From Alphaproteobacteria bacterium 46_93_T64 (GTDB lineage: Bacteria > Pseudomonadota > Alphaproteobacteria > Sneathiellales > Sneathiellaceae): 64,000 nt of DNA. How positions within the stretch are numbered: the first letter of the stretch is position 1; every line of letters begins with the position of its first letter. The notes under the pieces are model-generated. The model ran no database searches. It was not told the DNA's origin and was given only the letters and a program-made list of their open reading frames with translations. This document shows positions 18,928-28,854 of the stretch, piece after piece. A program made the translations under genes and the position numbers. The stretch is taken from the NCBI GenBank assembly GCA_002163135.1, contig MAAN01000034.1, positions 47,394 through 111,393 of the forward strand, read 5' to 3'.

Positions 18928-21567
18928 ATGAATGTCGTCGTCGTTGAATCTCCAGCGAAAGCAAAAACCATAAACAAGTATTTGGGGGAGGATTATATTG
19001 TCCTAGCCTCCTATGGTCATATTCGCGATCTCCCTTCCAAGGATGGTTCGGTCAAACCCGACGAAGACTTTGCAATGGATTATCAAAATGATGCGAAGTC
19101 AGCAAAGCACATCAAAGCCATAGCCGACGCCCTTAAGGGCGCTGAAAATCTATATCTCGCCACTGACCCGGATCGTGAAGGTGAAGCCATTGCCTGGCAC
19201 GTCCTTAAGGTCATGGAAGAGAAGAAGAAGATTAAGGACGCAAAGGTAAGCCGCGTAGTCTTTAACGAAATTACTAAGAAAGCCGTTTTGGACGGCATAG
19301 CTAATCCTCGCGAACTGGATTTGAACCTAGTAAATGCGCAGCAAGCGAGACGCGCTCTAGATTATCTGGTTGGCTTTACGCTCTCGCCCGTACTATGGCG
19401 CAAGCTCCCAGGCGCAAAATCAGCTGGCCGGGTACAATCTGTAGCGCTTCGACTTATTTGTGAACGTGATCTTGAAATTGCGGCCTTCGTGCCAGAAGAA
19501 TACTGGACAATTGAAGCCGATTTCAAAACACCTAAAGGCAGCAATATTACAGGCCGCCTTACCCATGTTGACGGCAATAAGCTCGATAAATTTTCCTTAC
19601 CTGATGCGGACATCACTAAGGCTGCTGCTGAAAAAGTACGCGCAGGTGCATTTTCCGTGGCCTCCGTCAGTCAAAAACCAACACGCCGCAATCCATCTCC
19701 GCCGTTTACAACATCGACATTGCAGCAGGAAGCCTCCCGTAAGCTCGGATTCGGTGCCAAGCGTACAATGATGACAGCTCAGAAGCTGTATGAAGGTTTT
19801 GATATTGGTGGTGAGACAACAGGCTTGATCACCTATATGCGTACTGATGGTGTGACTTTGGCTGCTGAAGCTGTTCAGTCTTGCCGTGAAGTTATTGCGT
19901 CAGAATATGGTAGTGAATTCGTACCAAGCGAGCAGCGTGAATACAAAACAAAATCTAAAAATGCACAAGAAGCCCATGAAGCGATCCGCCCAACGGACTT
20001 AACTCGTACGCCTGCTATGATGGCACAATATCTGGATCAAGAGCATTTACGCCTTTATGAGCTGGTTTGGAAAAGAACAATCGCCAGTCAAATGGAGAGC
20101 GCCCGCCTTGAACGGACCACCATCGATTTTTCTGACGGCGCAGGCCAAACAATGCGTGCAACGGGAAGTGTTGTAAGCTTCGCAGGTTTCTTGAAACTCT
20201 ATGAAGAGGGTAAAGACGACGCTGCGGAAGATAAAGACGGAAAACGTCTTCCCGCCGTTTCAGAAGGCGAGAAAATGGGCACTGAAGTTGTTCGTGAAGA
20301 TCAACATTTCACAGAACCTGCCCCGCGTTACAGTGAAGCAAGTCTTGTCAAAAAACTTGAAGAACTTGGTATCGGTCGCCCTTCAACTTATGCCTCTATC
20401 ATATCGGTTCTTCAGGATCGCGACTACGTGAAGCTTGAACAAAAACGATTTATGCCCGAAGACAAGGGCCAGTTGGTAACAGCTTTCTTGTCGTCTTTCT
20501 TCACACGTTATGTGGAGTATGATTTCACGGCACAACTTGAAGAACGCCTGGATGATATTTCAGATGGCAAAGTAGAATGGAAGCAAGTCCTTCGTGATTT
20601 CTGGAATGACTTCAATCTGTCAGTTGAAGGCACCTCAGAACTTCGTGTGACTGACGTTCTGGAAGAATTGAACAAAGTTCTTGGCCCGCATATCTTCCCA
20701 GCCCTTGAGGATGGAAAAGATCCACGTGGTTGCCCGAAATGTGATGAAGGCCGCTTAAGTTTGAAAACCGGCCGTTTTGGTGCATTTATCGGATGTTCAA
20801 TGTACCCAGAATGCCGCTACACACGTCAATTAGGCGCTACAGAAGAAGAAGCGGATGCAGCCGCGGCCGATGAAGGTCCTAAAGAACTTGGTATTGAGCC
20901 AAAAAGCGAGCTGATGATCACGCTACGCAAGGGGCCATACGGCCACTACTTGCAACTGGGTGAGCCGGAGCCGAAGAAGAAACCCAAACGTGTTTCCATC
21001 CCAAAAGATATGCCATTGGAAGACGTAGATTTTGAAATCGCTTTACAGCTGATCTCCCTGCCCCGTGAAGTCGGAATGCATCCGGAATCAGGTACAATGA
21101 TCACTGCTAATTTGGGTCGTTACGGCCCCTATGTGGAATGCGATAAAAAATACGGAAAACTCACTAGCGGCATGGAAGTTCTAACTGTTGGAATGAACCG
21201 CGCTGTAGAATTACTAGCTGCAGCTAAAACACGAGGCGCTGGTAGCGCTGCTGCGCCTTTGCGTGTAGTTGGACCGCATCCATTGGATGAAGCTGATATC
21301 AATGTAAAATCCGGCCGCTACGGCCCTTATGTTACACATGGTGGCATCAACGCCACCATTCCAAAAGCGTCTGATCCAATGACCATTACGCTGGAAGAAG
21401 CTGTGAAGTTGCTTGCAGATCGAGCTGAGAAAAGCGGGAAGAAACCGAAAACTGCCAAGAAGAAGGCCGCGCCTAAAAAAGCCGCCGCAAAAAAGAAACC
21501 TGCCGCTAAAAAAACAGCTGCTAAAAAGAAGCCTGCCGCAAAAAAAGCAGCACCCTCTGAGGAATAG
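18928..21567 (+). CDS. topA: DNA topoisomerase I
   Basis: 879 residues. Relaxes negative supercoils through a 5'-phosphotyrosine link. The Toprim domain has E7 (VVESPAKAKTI) and the D80-D82-E84 cluster in TDPDREGEAIAWH; the catalytic tyrosine is Y303 in ITYMRTDGV. The C-terminal region carries one clear zinc-ribbon repeat (CPKCDEGRLSL with GCSMYPEC) and further repeats that lack the cysteines. The last 40 or so residues are a Lys/Ala/Pro-rich tail, as often seen in alphaproteobacterial TopA. Follows dprA by 66 bases. Confidence 0.97.
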   Translation: MNVVVVESPAKAKTINKYLGEDYIVLASYGHIRDLPSKDGSVKPDEDFAMDYQNDAKSAKHIKAIADALKGAENLYLATDPDREGEAIAWHVLKVMEEKKKIKDAKVSRVVFNEITKKAVLDGIANPRELDLNLVNAQQARRALDYLVGFTLSPVLWRKLPGAKSAGRVQSVALRLICERDLEIAAFVPEEYWTIEADFKTPKGSNITGRLTHVDGNKLDKFSLPDADITKAAAEKVRAGAFSVASVSQKPTRRNPSPPFTTSTLQQEASRKLGFGAKRTMMTAQKLYEGFDIGGETTGLITYMRTDGVTLAAEAVQSCREVIASEYGSEFVPSEQREYKTKSKNAQEAHEAIRPTDLTRTPAMMAQYLDQEHLRLYELVWKRTIASQMESARLERTTIDFSDGAGQTMRATGSVVSFAGFLKLYEEGKDDAAEDKDGKRLPAVSEGEKMGTEVVREDQHFTEPAPRYSEASLVKKLEELGIGRPSTYASIISVLQDRDYVKLEQKRFMPEDKGQLVTAFLSSFFTRYVEYDFTAQLEERLDDISDGKVEWKQVLRDFWNDFNLSVEGTSELRVTDVLEELNKVLGPHIFPALEDGKDPRGCPKCDEGRLSLKTGRFGAFIGCSMYPECRYTRQLGATEEEADAAAADEGPKELGIEPKSELMITLRKGPYGHYLQLGEPEPKKKPKRVSIPKDMPLEDVDFEIALQLISLPREVGMHPESGTMITANLGRYGPYVECDKKYGKLTSGMEVLTVGMNRAVELLAAAKTRGAGSAAAPLRVVGPHPLDEADINVKSGRYGPYVTHGGINATIPKASDPMTITLEEAVKLLADRAEKSGKKPKTAKKKAAPKKAAAKKKPAAKKTAAKKKPAAKKAAPSEE

Positions 21568-21601
21568 TTAATCGCGGATCAAATCCGTAGAAATAGGTAA
21601 A

Positions 21602-23911
21602 GTGACACGTAAAGAAGAACATCCGGTTGGCCTTCCCAGTAAGGAACAGGTTCGTGATTTCATTGAAAAAAGCGACGGTTCCATTGGCAAACGCGAGATT
21701 GCAAAAGCCTTTAATATTAAGGGTAGCGATCGCATTTACCTGAAACAAATCCTCAAAGAACTCCTGAATGATGGAGTTTTGGAGCAAGGGCATAAACGCG
21801 CCCTTAACCCAGCGGGCACATTACCTAGTGTTGCTGTTGTCGAGGTTATTCGCCTCGACAAAGACGGCGAGGTTATTGCAAAACCGCTCAAATGGGAAGA
21901 AGACGCCCCGGCCCCAACTATTTACGTGAGCACAGCGAACACAGGACGTTCTGCACCTGCTCCTGGCATTGGCGATCGGTTTCTGGCCAAATTAACCCGT
22001 CAAGCAAACGGTACTTATGACGCCCGCATAATAAGACATTTGCGTGCTGCTGAAGGACCGGTTCTCGGTGTTTACACACGTTCTGGTAATAATGGCCGCG
22101 TCCAACCGACTGACCGCAAGAACAAAAAAGAAATCATCATTCTGGACGAACATTCCATGGGCGCGCAAACCGGCGACGTTGTTCTCTGTGAAATTTTGCC
22201 CGGACGGCACATGGGGCTTTCAGAAGGTAAAGTCACGGAACGCGTTGGTCCAATGGGCGATTCCCGATCTCTCAGCCTGATTGCAATTCATACGCACGGT
22301 TTACCGAACGAATTTGAACAGGAAGTAACCGACGAAGCGCTCGCTGCCAAACCAGTCGAACTTTCAGACCGGACGGATCTTCGCCACCTTCCCATTGTCA
22401 CCATTGACCCTGCGGACGCGCGAGATCGCGACGATGCTGTTTGGGCTGCCCGCGATGAAGATCCAGAAAATTCTGGTGGCTGGCAAGTCATCGTCGCGAT
22501 TGCAGATGTTTCCCATTATGTAACATCAGGATCAGAGCTTGATAAAAGTGCGCTTGAGCGGGGAAACTCGGTTTATTTCCCCGATCGCGTTGTTCCAATG
22601 CTCCCACACGAGCTTTCCAGTGACCTATGTTCGCTACACGACAACGTCGACCGGCCAGTTATGGCGGTTCACATGCGTTTCGATGCGAAGGGAAACAAAA
22701 TTGGTCACAAGTTTATCCGAGCGCTTATTAATTCATGTGCTTCTTTAACCTACAGACAGGCTCAGGATGCGTTTAACGGATATCCTGACGAAAAAACTGA
22801 ACCACTGGTACATTCGGTCATTAATCCTCTATTTGCGGCCTATGCAGCACTAAAAATCGCGCGTGAAAAACGCCAGCCTCTTGCACTGGATCTTCCCGAA
22901 CGGAAGATTGAACTAAACGCTGATGGTTTTATTAAATCTGTTACCAAGAAAGTTCGTTTCGACGCTCATATGCTTATCGAAGAGTTTATGATCCAGGCCA
23001 ACGTTTGTGCCGCAGAAACACTTATCAAAAAGCGTCGCCCTTGCATGTTCCGGGTACATGAAGAACCTGCGCGCGAAAAACTGGATGGTCTCCATGAAGT
23101 TCTCTCAGATATGGACATTAGTTTCGCTAAAGGTCAGGTTCTGAAAACCGAAACGTTCAACCGGATCTTGTCCCAAGCTGAAACGGATACGGACCGTGAG
23201 CTGGTAAGTACACTTGTCCTACGTTGCCAATCCCAAGCGGTTTATAGCCCGGACAATCGTCATCATTTTGGTTTGAACCTTAAAAATTATGGCCACTTCA
23301 CATCTCCTATTCGGCGCTATGCTGACTTACTGGTCCACCGCAGCCTTATTTCTGCGATGGGATTTGGTAAAGACGGTCTAGCCTCCCACGAGGAAGATAG
23401 ATTCGTTGAAATAGGTGAACAGATTTCAAATCTTGAACGCCGTGCCATGATTGCCGAACGGCAGACAATGGACAGGTTCACTGCTGTCTTCCTTGCAAAC
23501 CAAGTAAACAAGATTTTCGAAGCAAAAGTCACCGGTGTGACCCGTGTTGGTTTGTTTGTTGCTCTAGAAGGAACCGGTGCAGACGCGTTGATTCCTATCT
23601 CTACCCTTGGGCATGACTATTTCGTCTTTGATCAGGACCGACATAAACTTGTCGGTGAGCGCACTGGGGTTACTTTCCGCCTCGCAGATCGCTTGATGGT
23701 GAGACTACAAGAGGTCGATATCGCTACCGGCAGCATGGTTGTCTCAATTGAAGATGGCAATGAAAACAACGCATTCAAAGCCAAGAACAAACGCCATAGG
23801 CGTGCCCACGCGACAAAAGCCGCGTCTGGCGTAAAACCAAAAAAGAAAACCAAAAAGAAAACGACACCCAAGGCGAAAAAGAAAGCTGCAGCGCGTCGGG
23901 CAAGAGATTAG
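21602..23911 (+). CDS. rnr: ribonuclease R
   Basis: 769 residues from GTG 21602. A processive 3'-to-5' exoribonuclease able to unwind structured RNA. Domains: N-terminal winged-helix region (about 10-75), cold-shock domain(s), the RNB catalytic domain with the metal-binding aspartates in DPADARDRDDAVW and the HFGLNLKNYGHFTSPIRRYADL motif, then an S1 domain and a Lys-rich tail. Co-directional with topA 34 bases upstream. The ribosome binding site is weak. Confidence 0.95.
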   Translation: MTRKEEHPVGLPSKEQVRDFIEKSDGSIGKREIAKAFNIKGSDRIYLKQILKELLNDGVLEQGHKRALNPAGTLPSVAVVEVIRLDKDGEVIAKPLKWEEDAPAPTIYVSTANTGRSAPAPGIGDRFLAKLTRQANGTYDARIIRHLRAAEGPVLGVYTRSGNNGRVQPTDRKNKKEIIILDEHSMGAQTGDVVLCEILPGRHMGLSEGKVTERVGPMGDSRSLSLIAIHTHGLPNEFEQEVTDEALAAKPVELSDRTDLRHLPIVTIDPADARDRDDAVWAARDEDPENSGGWQVIVAIADVSHYVTSGSELDKSALERGNSVYFPDRVVPMLPHELSSDLCSLHDNVDRPVMAVHMRFDAKGNKIGHKFIRALINSCASLTYRQAQDAFNGYPDEKTEPLVHSVINPLFAAYAALKIAREKRQPLALDLPERKIELNADGFIKSVTKKVRFDAHMLIEEFMIQANVCAAETLIKKRRPCMFRVHEEPAREKLDGLHEVLSDMDISFAKGQVLKTETFNRILSQAETDTDRELVSTLVLRCQSQAVYSPDNRHHFGLNLKNYGHFTSPIRRYADLLVHRSLISAMGFGKDGLASHEEDRFVEIGEQISNLERRAMIAERQTMDRFTAVFLANQVNKIFEAKVTGVTRVGLFVALEGTGADALIPISTLGHDYFVFDQDRHKLVGERTGVTFRLADRLMVRLQEVDIATGSMVVSIEDGNENNAFKAKNKRHRRAHATKAASGVKPKKKTKKKTTPKAKKKAAARRARD

Positions 23912-24029
23912 CAAGTCTCCATTTTTTTCTAATAAATGGGGCTTGCGGCACGTTGTCGCATCAAGTGATTAATAAGAGACAGCTCATAAATATTCAGTAT
24001 CTTATTCACAACTAACAAAGTGGAATAAC

Positions 24030-24434
24030 ATGGAAATGAATGAGGAACGCCCTATGTCTTCTGCCTTCTTTAGGGGTTTGGCCCGTAAGTGCCCCGAATG
24101 CGGTAAAGGGAAAATATTTAAAGGCTATATCAAGGTAAACCACACCTGCGACGTATGCGGTTTGGAATTGCACCACCAGCGTGCAGATGATGCGCCACCT
24201 TATTTCACAATGATGATCGTTTTGCATTTTGTGATTTCTGGAATGATTACAGTTGAGAAATTATACAGTCCTGAAACTTGGGTTCAGATGGCTATTTGGA
24301 TTCCCTTTGCGTTCATTTCTGCATTGACCCTTTTGCCCCATATTAAGGGAGCTCTTATCGCTGTACAGTGGTCCCGAAAAATGCACGGCTTTAATGATAA
24401 TAAGGACGGTTATACCGCTCAACAGATCGACTAA
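24030..24434 (+). CDS. DUF983 family membrane protein
   Basis: 134 residues. An N-terminal zinc ribbon (CPECGKGKIF with CDVCGLEL) is followed by the conserved HQRADDAPPYFT segment and two transmembrane helices. The family is typical of alphaproteobacteria and its function is unknown. The position between rnr and Nudix genes is common in that class and may point to RNA or nucleotide quality control (inference). Confidence 0.9.
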   Translation: MEMNEERPMSSAFFRGLARKCPECGKGKIFKGYIKVNHTCDVCGLELHHQRADDAPPYFTMMIVLHFVISGMITVEKLYSPETWVQMAIWIPFAFISALTLLPHIKGALIAVQWSRKMHGFNDNKDGYTAQQID

Positions 24435-24526
24435 CCCTTTAAAATAAACACTGATTTTGCAGGACAACCACTGGACTTAATGCCGTATTACAGGCATGTT
24501 GAAGGAAAAGTAAAGGAACCTGCAAC

Positions 24527-25246
24527 ATGCAAAATAATAAAAAAAGAACTGTCGCGGAGAACCGAAGTTCAGAGACAAAAGCACCCCGCCCCAAAGATGC
24601 TTCGACGATTGTCATTTATCGGAATGTAGGGTCGCGAATTGAAATTCTGATGGGAGAGCGTAGCGCAAAGCATAGTTTTATGCCTAACACGTATGTTTTT
24701 CCGGGTGGACGCGTTGATGCTGGCGATTCTCGCGTCATCCCTGCAAAAGATCTGAGAGATGATGTTCTTGTACGCCTCTGTCGTGGAGGGTGCACACCAG
24801 CTCGCGCCCGTGCGCTCGCTACGGCGGCAATCCGGGAAACATTCGAAGAAACAGGCCTTCTAATTTCAGCCTCCTATGACCGACCCAGAAAATCAAAAAC
24901 AAATATCTGGAACGAATTTGGCTCAGTCACTTGCGGCCCTGATTTGTCGCGGCTTGACTATATCGCCCGTGCTGTAACACCTCCAATGCGGAAAAAACGT
25001 TTCAACACTCGCTTTTTTGTCCTTGATGGAAATGATATTTCCGGCACGCTGGTTGGTTCTGATGAACTAGTTGATATGAAATGGGTTACAATCGACGAAG
25101 CTAAGGAGCTCGATATTCCGCAGATCACAGAATACATTCTGGGCCAAGTGCACGAATATCTAACAGATAAGCCCGCCCCAAAATCAGAAACCCCTGTGAA
25201 ACTGTTTAAAATGGTTTCCGGAAAACGTGTTTTCACAACTGAATGA
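24527..25246 (+). CDS. Nudix hydrolase (first of a tandem pair)
   Basis: 239 residues. Nudix enzymes cleave nucleoside diphosphates linked to another group. The core box is intact at R103-E104-x2-E107-E108-x-G110 (AIRETFEETG), with YVFPGGRVD well upstream, so the box contains a long insertion as in the NUDT7/NUDT19-like branch (CoA- or nucleotide-active members known; substrate here not readable). The stop overlaps the start of the second Nudix gene by four bases. Confidence 0.88.
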   Translation: MQNNKKRTVAENRSSETKAPRPKDASTIVIYRNVGSRIEILMGERSAKHSFMPNTYVFPGGRVDAGDSRVIPAKDLRDDVLVRLCRGGCTPARARALATAAIRETFEETGLLISASYDRPRKSKTNIWNEFGSVTCGPDLSRLDYIARAVTPPMRKKRFNTRFFVLDGNDISGTLVGSDELVDMKWVTIDEAKELDIPQITEYILGQVHEYLTDKPAPKSETPVKLFKMVSGKRVFTTE

Positions 25247-25881
25247 ATTATCCAGATATGCCTAAGCGGCCAGTTATACCACGCAATGCAGCTAGCCTTG
25301 TTTTGTATGAAAAACGGGGAAATCAGATCTTCCTTCTTATGGGAAAACGGGCCAAGGGGCATAAATTTCTCCCGAATGTCTTTGTATTTCCTGGTGGCCG
25401 CGTGGATAAGGCTGACTTCACAACGCCAAGCAGAGCTCTCCTGAAGGCAGACACGGCCTCTCACCTCTCTACGCCCGGCGACATGGCTCATGCGCTTGCC
25501 ACAGCTGCTGTGCGTGAAACTTATGAGGAAACTGGACTGGTAATCGGAGATCTAGATGGTGAAACCCTACTCCCTGACCTTTCCAACTTATCCTACATCG
25601 CACGGGCAATCACCCCAGCCGGCAATCCCATCCGCTTTAACACCCGGTTTCTGATGATTGACGCAAAACACGCATCAGGCACGCTTGCAGGATCAGGTGA
25701 ACTCATCAACTTGCAGTGGTTTTCGATTGAGGACGCCTTGCAAATGCCACTTGTGGATGTCACCGAATTTGTTGTGCGAGAAGTCGAAAACCGCTTATCA
25801 AATGAAGGAAATAGGCCTAATGTGATTCCCATCTTCACATACCTAAACGGTAAATCCTTCATTCGTTGGCACCCCCATTGA
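25243..25881 (+). CDS. Nudix hydrolase (second of a tandem pair)
   Basis: 212 residues and clearly a paralogue of the preceding gene: both share FVFPGGRVD, the RETxEETG box (here R91-E92-x2-E95-E96-x-G98), a DLSNLSYIARAITP segment and an RFNTRFxxxD segment followed by SGTLxGSxEL. It lacks the basic N-terminal 25 residues of its neighbour. Start overlaps the upstream stop (ATGA) and its own stop overlaps the start of the MFS gene, giving a three-gene coupled unit. Confidence 0.88.
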   Translation: MNYPDMPKRPVIPRNAASLVLYEKRGNQIFLLMGKRAKGHKFLPNVFVFPGGRVDKADFTTPSRALLKADTASHLSTPGDMAHALATAAVRETYEETGLVIGDLDGETLLPDLSNLSYIARAITPAGNPIRFNTRFLMIDAKHASGTLAGSGELINLQWFSIEDALQMPLVDVTEFVVREVENRLSNEGNRPNVIPIFTYLNGKSFIRWHPH

Positions 25882-27041
25882 CAAACACACCTCAGAACAA
25901 CACTAAAACCATAATTGCGATCATTGCAGCTGTAACGGTAATGGGCCTGTCCCTCAGCCTTTCAATACCGCTGGTATCTTTAGCCCTAGAGCGACGAGGT
26001 ATCGGAAGCGATGTTATTGGATATATGGGGGCACTGCCTGCCCTCGCCTTCTTATTCTTTTCGCCGCTTGTCCCTAGGCTTTCCCATACGTTTGGGGCGG
26101 GAAAAATGCTGTGGGCGGCCCTTATACTTTGCAGTGGCTCTATCTTCTGCTTAGCCTTAACTGAAGAAATATATATCTGGTTTATTTTGCGCCTTGGCAT
26201 TGGTGTAGGAATGTCGATCCTGTTTCTCATCAGTGAAACATGGATTAATCAGGTTGCTGAGGAGAAAACACGCGGACGGACAGTTGGTATTTATGTGGCC
26301 TTTCTGACAGGTGGCTTTGCGTTAGGACCTGTGTTGATTAATCTGCTTGGCTCTGAAGGTAGTTTTCCATTCATTATTGCCAGCGTAATAGTTTCAGCTG
26401 CTGGTTTTTTCTTTCTGGCGTCAGGTGGCCATTACCCTAGTCTTTCTGGTCATAGTCGGTTCTCTGTTTTTACGTTCATCAAAATTGCGCCGTTGATATG
26501 CTCTGCGGCACTGCTCGTCGCCTTTTTTGATGGGTCGGTCCTGACCTTATTGCCGATTTACGGTGTTAAAAATGGAATGTCGGCCGAAACTGCAGTTCTC
26601 ATGACAAGTATTCTTTTGGGCGGCAATATATTGCTACAACTTCCTATTGGCTGGCTTGCAGATATCGCTGGACGTGAAAAAGTGATTCTTATTTGCGGCA
26701 TAATAGGGCTCGCGGGATCCCTTTTGTTGCCTCTCCTTATTAACATTCCATATCTGCTTTGGCCAATGCTGGTGATTTGGGGCGGAGCTGTCGTCGGCAC
26801 CTATACCCTTGCCCTCGTTTTGATGGGTCAGGAGTTCAAGGGAGCAGAGCTTGTCACCGCCAATGCCGCTGCTGGCGTCCTATGGGGCGTTGGAAGCCTT
26901 GTTGGACCTGCTGCCGGTGGAGTTGCTATGGAGATCTACGAGCCTCATGGTATGTCATTTGTGTTTACCTTCGTTTGCTTCCTGTTCGTCTGCATTGCAC
27001 TATGGCAAACCCTGAAACGGCCTGTACTTAGCAAGCCATAG
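25878..27041 (+). CDS. MFS transporter (YcaD-like)
   Basis: 387 residues with twelve predicted membrane helices and the loop 2-3 region of the major facilitator superfamily; the second half contains GWLADIAGREKVIL, a form of the conserved DRxGRR motif. Substrate unknown; by look it resembles the YcaD/CynX-like group. I chose TTG 25878 because it overlaps the Nudix stop (TTGA) in the same manner as the preceding gene pair; the open frame starts at TTG 25866, four codons earlier. Confidence 0.85.
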   Translation: MTNTPQNNTKTIIAIIAAVTVMGLSLSLSIPLVSLALERRGIGSDVIGYMGALPALAFLFFSPLVPRLSHTFGAGKMLWAALILCSGSIFCLALTEEIYIWFILRLGIGVGMSILFLISETWINQVAEEKTRGRTVGIYVAFLTGGFALGPVLINLLGSEGSFPFIIASVIVSAAGFFFLASGGHYPSLSGHSRFSVFTFIKIAPLICSAALLVAFFDGSVLTLLPIYGVKNGMSAETAVLMTSILLGGNILLQLPIGWLADIAGREKVILICGIIGLAGSLLLPLLINIPYLLWPMLVIWGGAVVGTYTLALVLMGQEFKGAELVTANAAAGVLWGVGSLVGPAAGGVAMEIYEPHGMSFVFTFVCFLFVCIALWQTLKRPVLSKP

Positions 27042-27071
27042 AAAAAACCCGCAAAAAAAAGTGCGTAGTGC

Positions 27072-27099
27072 TTGACTTAAGCAATTAAATCCGTATTTT
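27072..27099 (+). promoter_or_regulatory. probable rpmG promoter
   Basis: TTGACT (27072-27077) and TATTTT (27094-27099) with a 16-base spacer. The CTTGACTTAAGCAA context is common at strong alphaproteobacterial promoters. The leader would be about 50 bases. Confidence 0.5.
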
Positions 27100-27157
27100 T
27101 CGGGCTTCAATTATCAATTCTTCTGCAATTAAGCAGGTGAAAGACGGAGTTACTGGC

Positions 27158-27325
27158 ATGGCTAAGCCTACCACGTTGAAAATCAAACTTGTCAGCACTG
27201 CTGGTACTGGGTTCTATTACGTAACTAAGAAAAACCCTCGCACTCTGACAGAAAAAATGGTTCTGCGTAAGTATGACCCAGTTGTGCGTAAGCATGTAGA
27301 ATTCAAAGAAACAAAAATCAAATAA
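27158..27325 (+). CDS. rpmG: 50S ribosomal protein L33
   Basis: 55 residues, the normal length. Sequence [18 protein letters not shown], then YYVTKKNPR and [18 protein letters not shown], is a zinc-free (C-minus) L33. The frame is open seven codons upstream, but the family start is ATG 27158. Transcribed alone and followed by a strong terminator. Confidence 0.97.
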   Translation: MAKPTTLKIKLVSTAGTGFYYVTKKNPRTLTEKMVLRKYDPVVRKHVEFKETKIK

Positions 27326-27365
27326 TTACCTTCCGCCAAGGCGGACTGGTTATTTGATTATGGTT

Positions 27366-27398
27366 CGACGAACCCTGGCATTTGCCGGGGTTTTGTCG
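27366..27398 (+). terminator. intrinsic terminator of rpmG
   Basis: Stem AACCCTGGCA / TGCCGGGGTT, extended by CGACG and TTGTCG, with a T-run downstream. It lies about 45 bases after the L33 stop. Confidence 0.8.
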
Positions 27399-27411
27399 TT
27401 TCCAACAACAA

Positions 27412-27444
27412 ATAAAAAAGCCTGCAACGATGTGCAGGCTTTCT
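27412..27444 (-). terminator. intrinsic terminator of divK-pleD
   Basis: On the minus strand AAAGCCTGCA pairs perfectly with TGCAGGCTTT over a six-base loop and is followed by a T run. It lies 33 bases beyond the pleD stop. Confidence 0.88.
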
Positions 27445-27476
27445 AATCACTGTTTCTGTTTCTGTGTTATGAGCGG

Positions 27477-28850
27477 CTATCGCAACACTGTGGCTGTTAC
27501 TACTCTGTTTCGTCCATCTCGTTTTGCCTGATACAGCGCTTCGTCCGCACGCTTGAGTAAACTGTCACCGTTTTCATTTTCACCGGACATTGCCACTCCT
27601 AGAGAACATGAAATTTCCAAACTCAAATCAGCTTTTGGAACAACAAACGGGAAATCAGCAATTTCACGGCGGAGCCGTTCGGCAACCCCCATCGCCACGG
27701 CAAGATCGGTGTCCGGCATAAGAACGACAAACTCTTCGCCGCCATAGCGACACGCCAGATCAATTCCGCGAACGCTTTTACTCATCCTGCTAGAGAATTG
27801 CTTCAGCACTTCATCTCCCACATCATGGCCGTGCATATCGTTCACATTTTTAAAGAAGTCAATATCCATGATCAATAAAGATACTGGTTTGAAGTCAGGG
27901 TTAGGTGATTGTTGCAACGTTGCCAGATGGTTTGTCATATAGCGACGGTTATACAGGCCCGTCAGAGCGTCTGTAACAGCCAGTTCCATACTACGGTGAT
28001 AGTTGTGGCGTAGGCGGTCCTGATATTGCTTACGAAGCACCTGCGTCCGCGTTCGGACAATCAATTCGTTTTTGTCGATGGGACGCATGACATAATCATT
28101 CACCCCAATTTCAAGCCCTTTTACCAATTTGTCAGTATCAGCTTCGTCCACAAGTGTAAGGAGCGGTAATTGACGCGTTTCCTCGAACGTTCTTATTCTT
28201 GAACAAAATCTAAGAGGATCGTAACTGGTCGCACTAAGACTGACGACAGCAAGGTCAAAATCACCACCACGGGCCAAGACTTGAGCCTCTTCCATATTAC
28301 TTTCTATGGTAAGGTCATATTTATCATCATAGAACTGTTTTAACTGTCGACAGGAGAATTCATTGTCGTCGATGGCCAAAATCCGCGCTCGTATCAAGTC
28401 ATCACCGGTGTTCTCTTCCGGATTAATAACACCCAGATCAAAACTGGTGGCTTCGCGCAAACGAAATTCATCCATCATCATTTTCAAGCGCAAAAGTGAT
28501 TTTACTCGTGCAAATAACGCAACATCATCAACAGGCTTTGTCAGGAAATCATCAGCACCTGCTTCAAGCCCTTGCACACGATCTGCAGTTTCACTCAACG
28601 CTGTCACCATAACAACGGGGATGTGTGCCGTTGCGGGATCACTTTTCAATCTTTGGCAGACTTCAAAGCCATCCATTTGCGGCATCATGACGTCAAGAAG
28701 TATCAGATCCGGAGATTTCTCCTTCGCGAGGACCAGAGCATCAGGACCATTATACGCAGTAATCACATCGTAATATTCTACAGAAAGTTTAGCTTCCAGA
28801 ATTTTTACGTTGGGGATTACGTCGTCGACTACAAGGATTCGAGCTGACAT
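27477..28850 (-). CDS. pleD: PleD-type diguanylate cyclase response regulator
   Basis: 457 residues with the REC-REC-GGDEF layout of Caulobacter PleD, which makes c-di-GMP at the developing pole during the swarmer-to-stalked transition. The first receiver has the phospho-acceptor D53 (LILLDVMMPQMDG). In the second receiver the corresponding place reads VVSLSATSYD, so it is a non-phosphorylated adaptor. The catalytic signature is RYGGEEF, with an RGID inhibitory (I-site) RxxD five residues upstream, so product feedback is expected. Starts four bases after divK. Confidence 0.95.
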   Translation of the reverse strand: MSARILVVDDVIPNVKILEAKLSVEYYDVITAYNGPDALVLAKEKSPDLILLDVMMPQMDGFEVCQRLKSDPATAHIPVVMVTALSETADRVQGLEAGADDFLTKPVDDVALFARVKSLLRLKMMMDEFRLREATSFDLGVINPEENTGDDLIRARILAIDDNEFSCRQLKQFYDDKYDLTIESNMEEAQVLARGGDFDLAVVSLSATSYDPLRFCSRIRTFEETRQLPLLTLVDEADTDKLVKGLEIGVNDYVMRPIDKNELIVRTRTQVLRKQYQDRLRHNYHRSMELAVTDALTGLYNRRYMTNHLATLQQSPNPDFKPVSLLIMDIDFFKNVNDMHGHDVGDEVLKQFSSRMSKSVRGIDLACRYGGEEFVVLMPDTDLAVAMGVAERLRREIADFPFVVPKADLSLEISCSLGVAMSGENENGDSLLKRADEALYQAKRDGRNRVVTATVLR

Positions 28851-28854
28851 CGTT

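Noticed and set aside
23911..23945. Hairpin after rnr as an intrinsic terminator
   Set aside because: The arms are interrupted and the T run lies in the loop rather than after the stem, so I did not call it.
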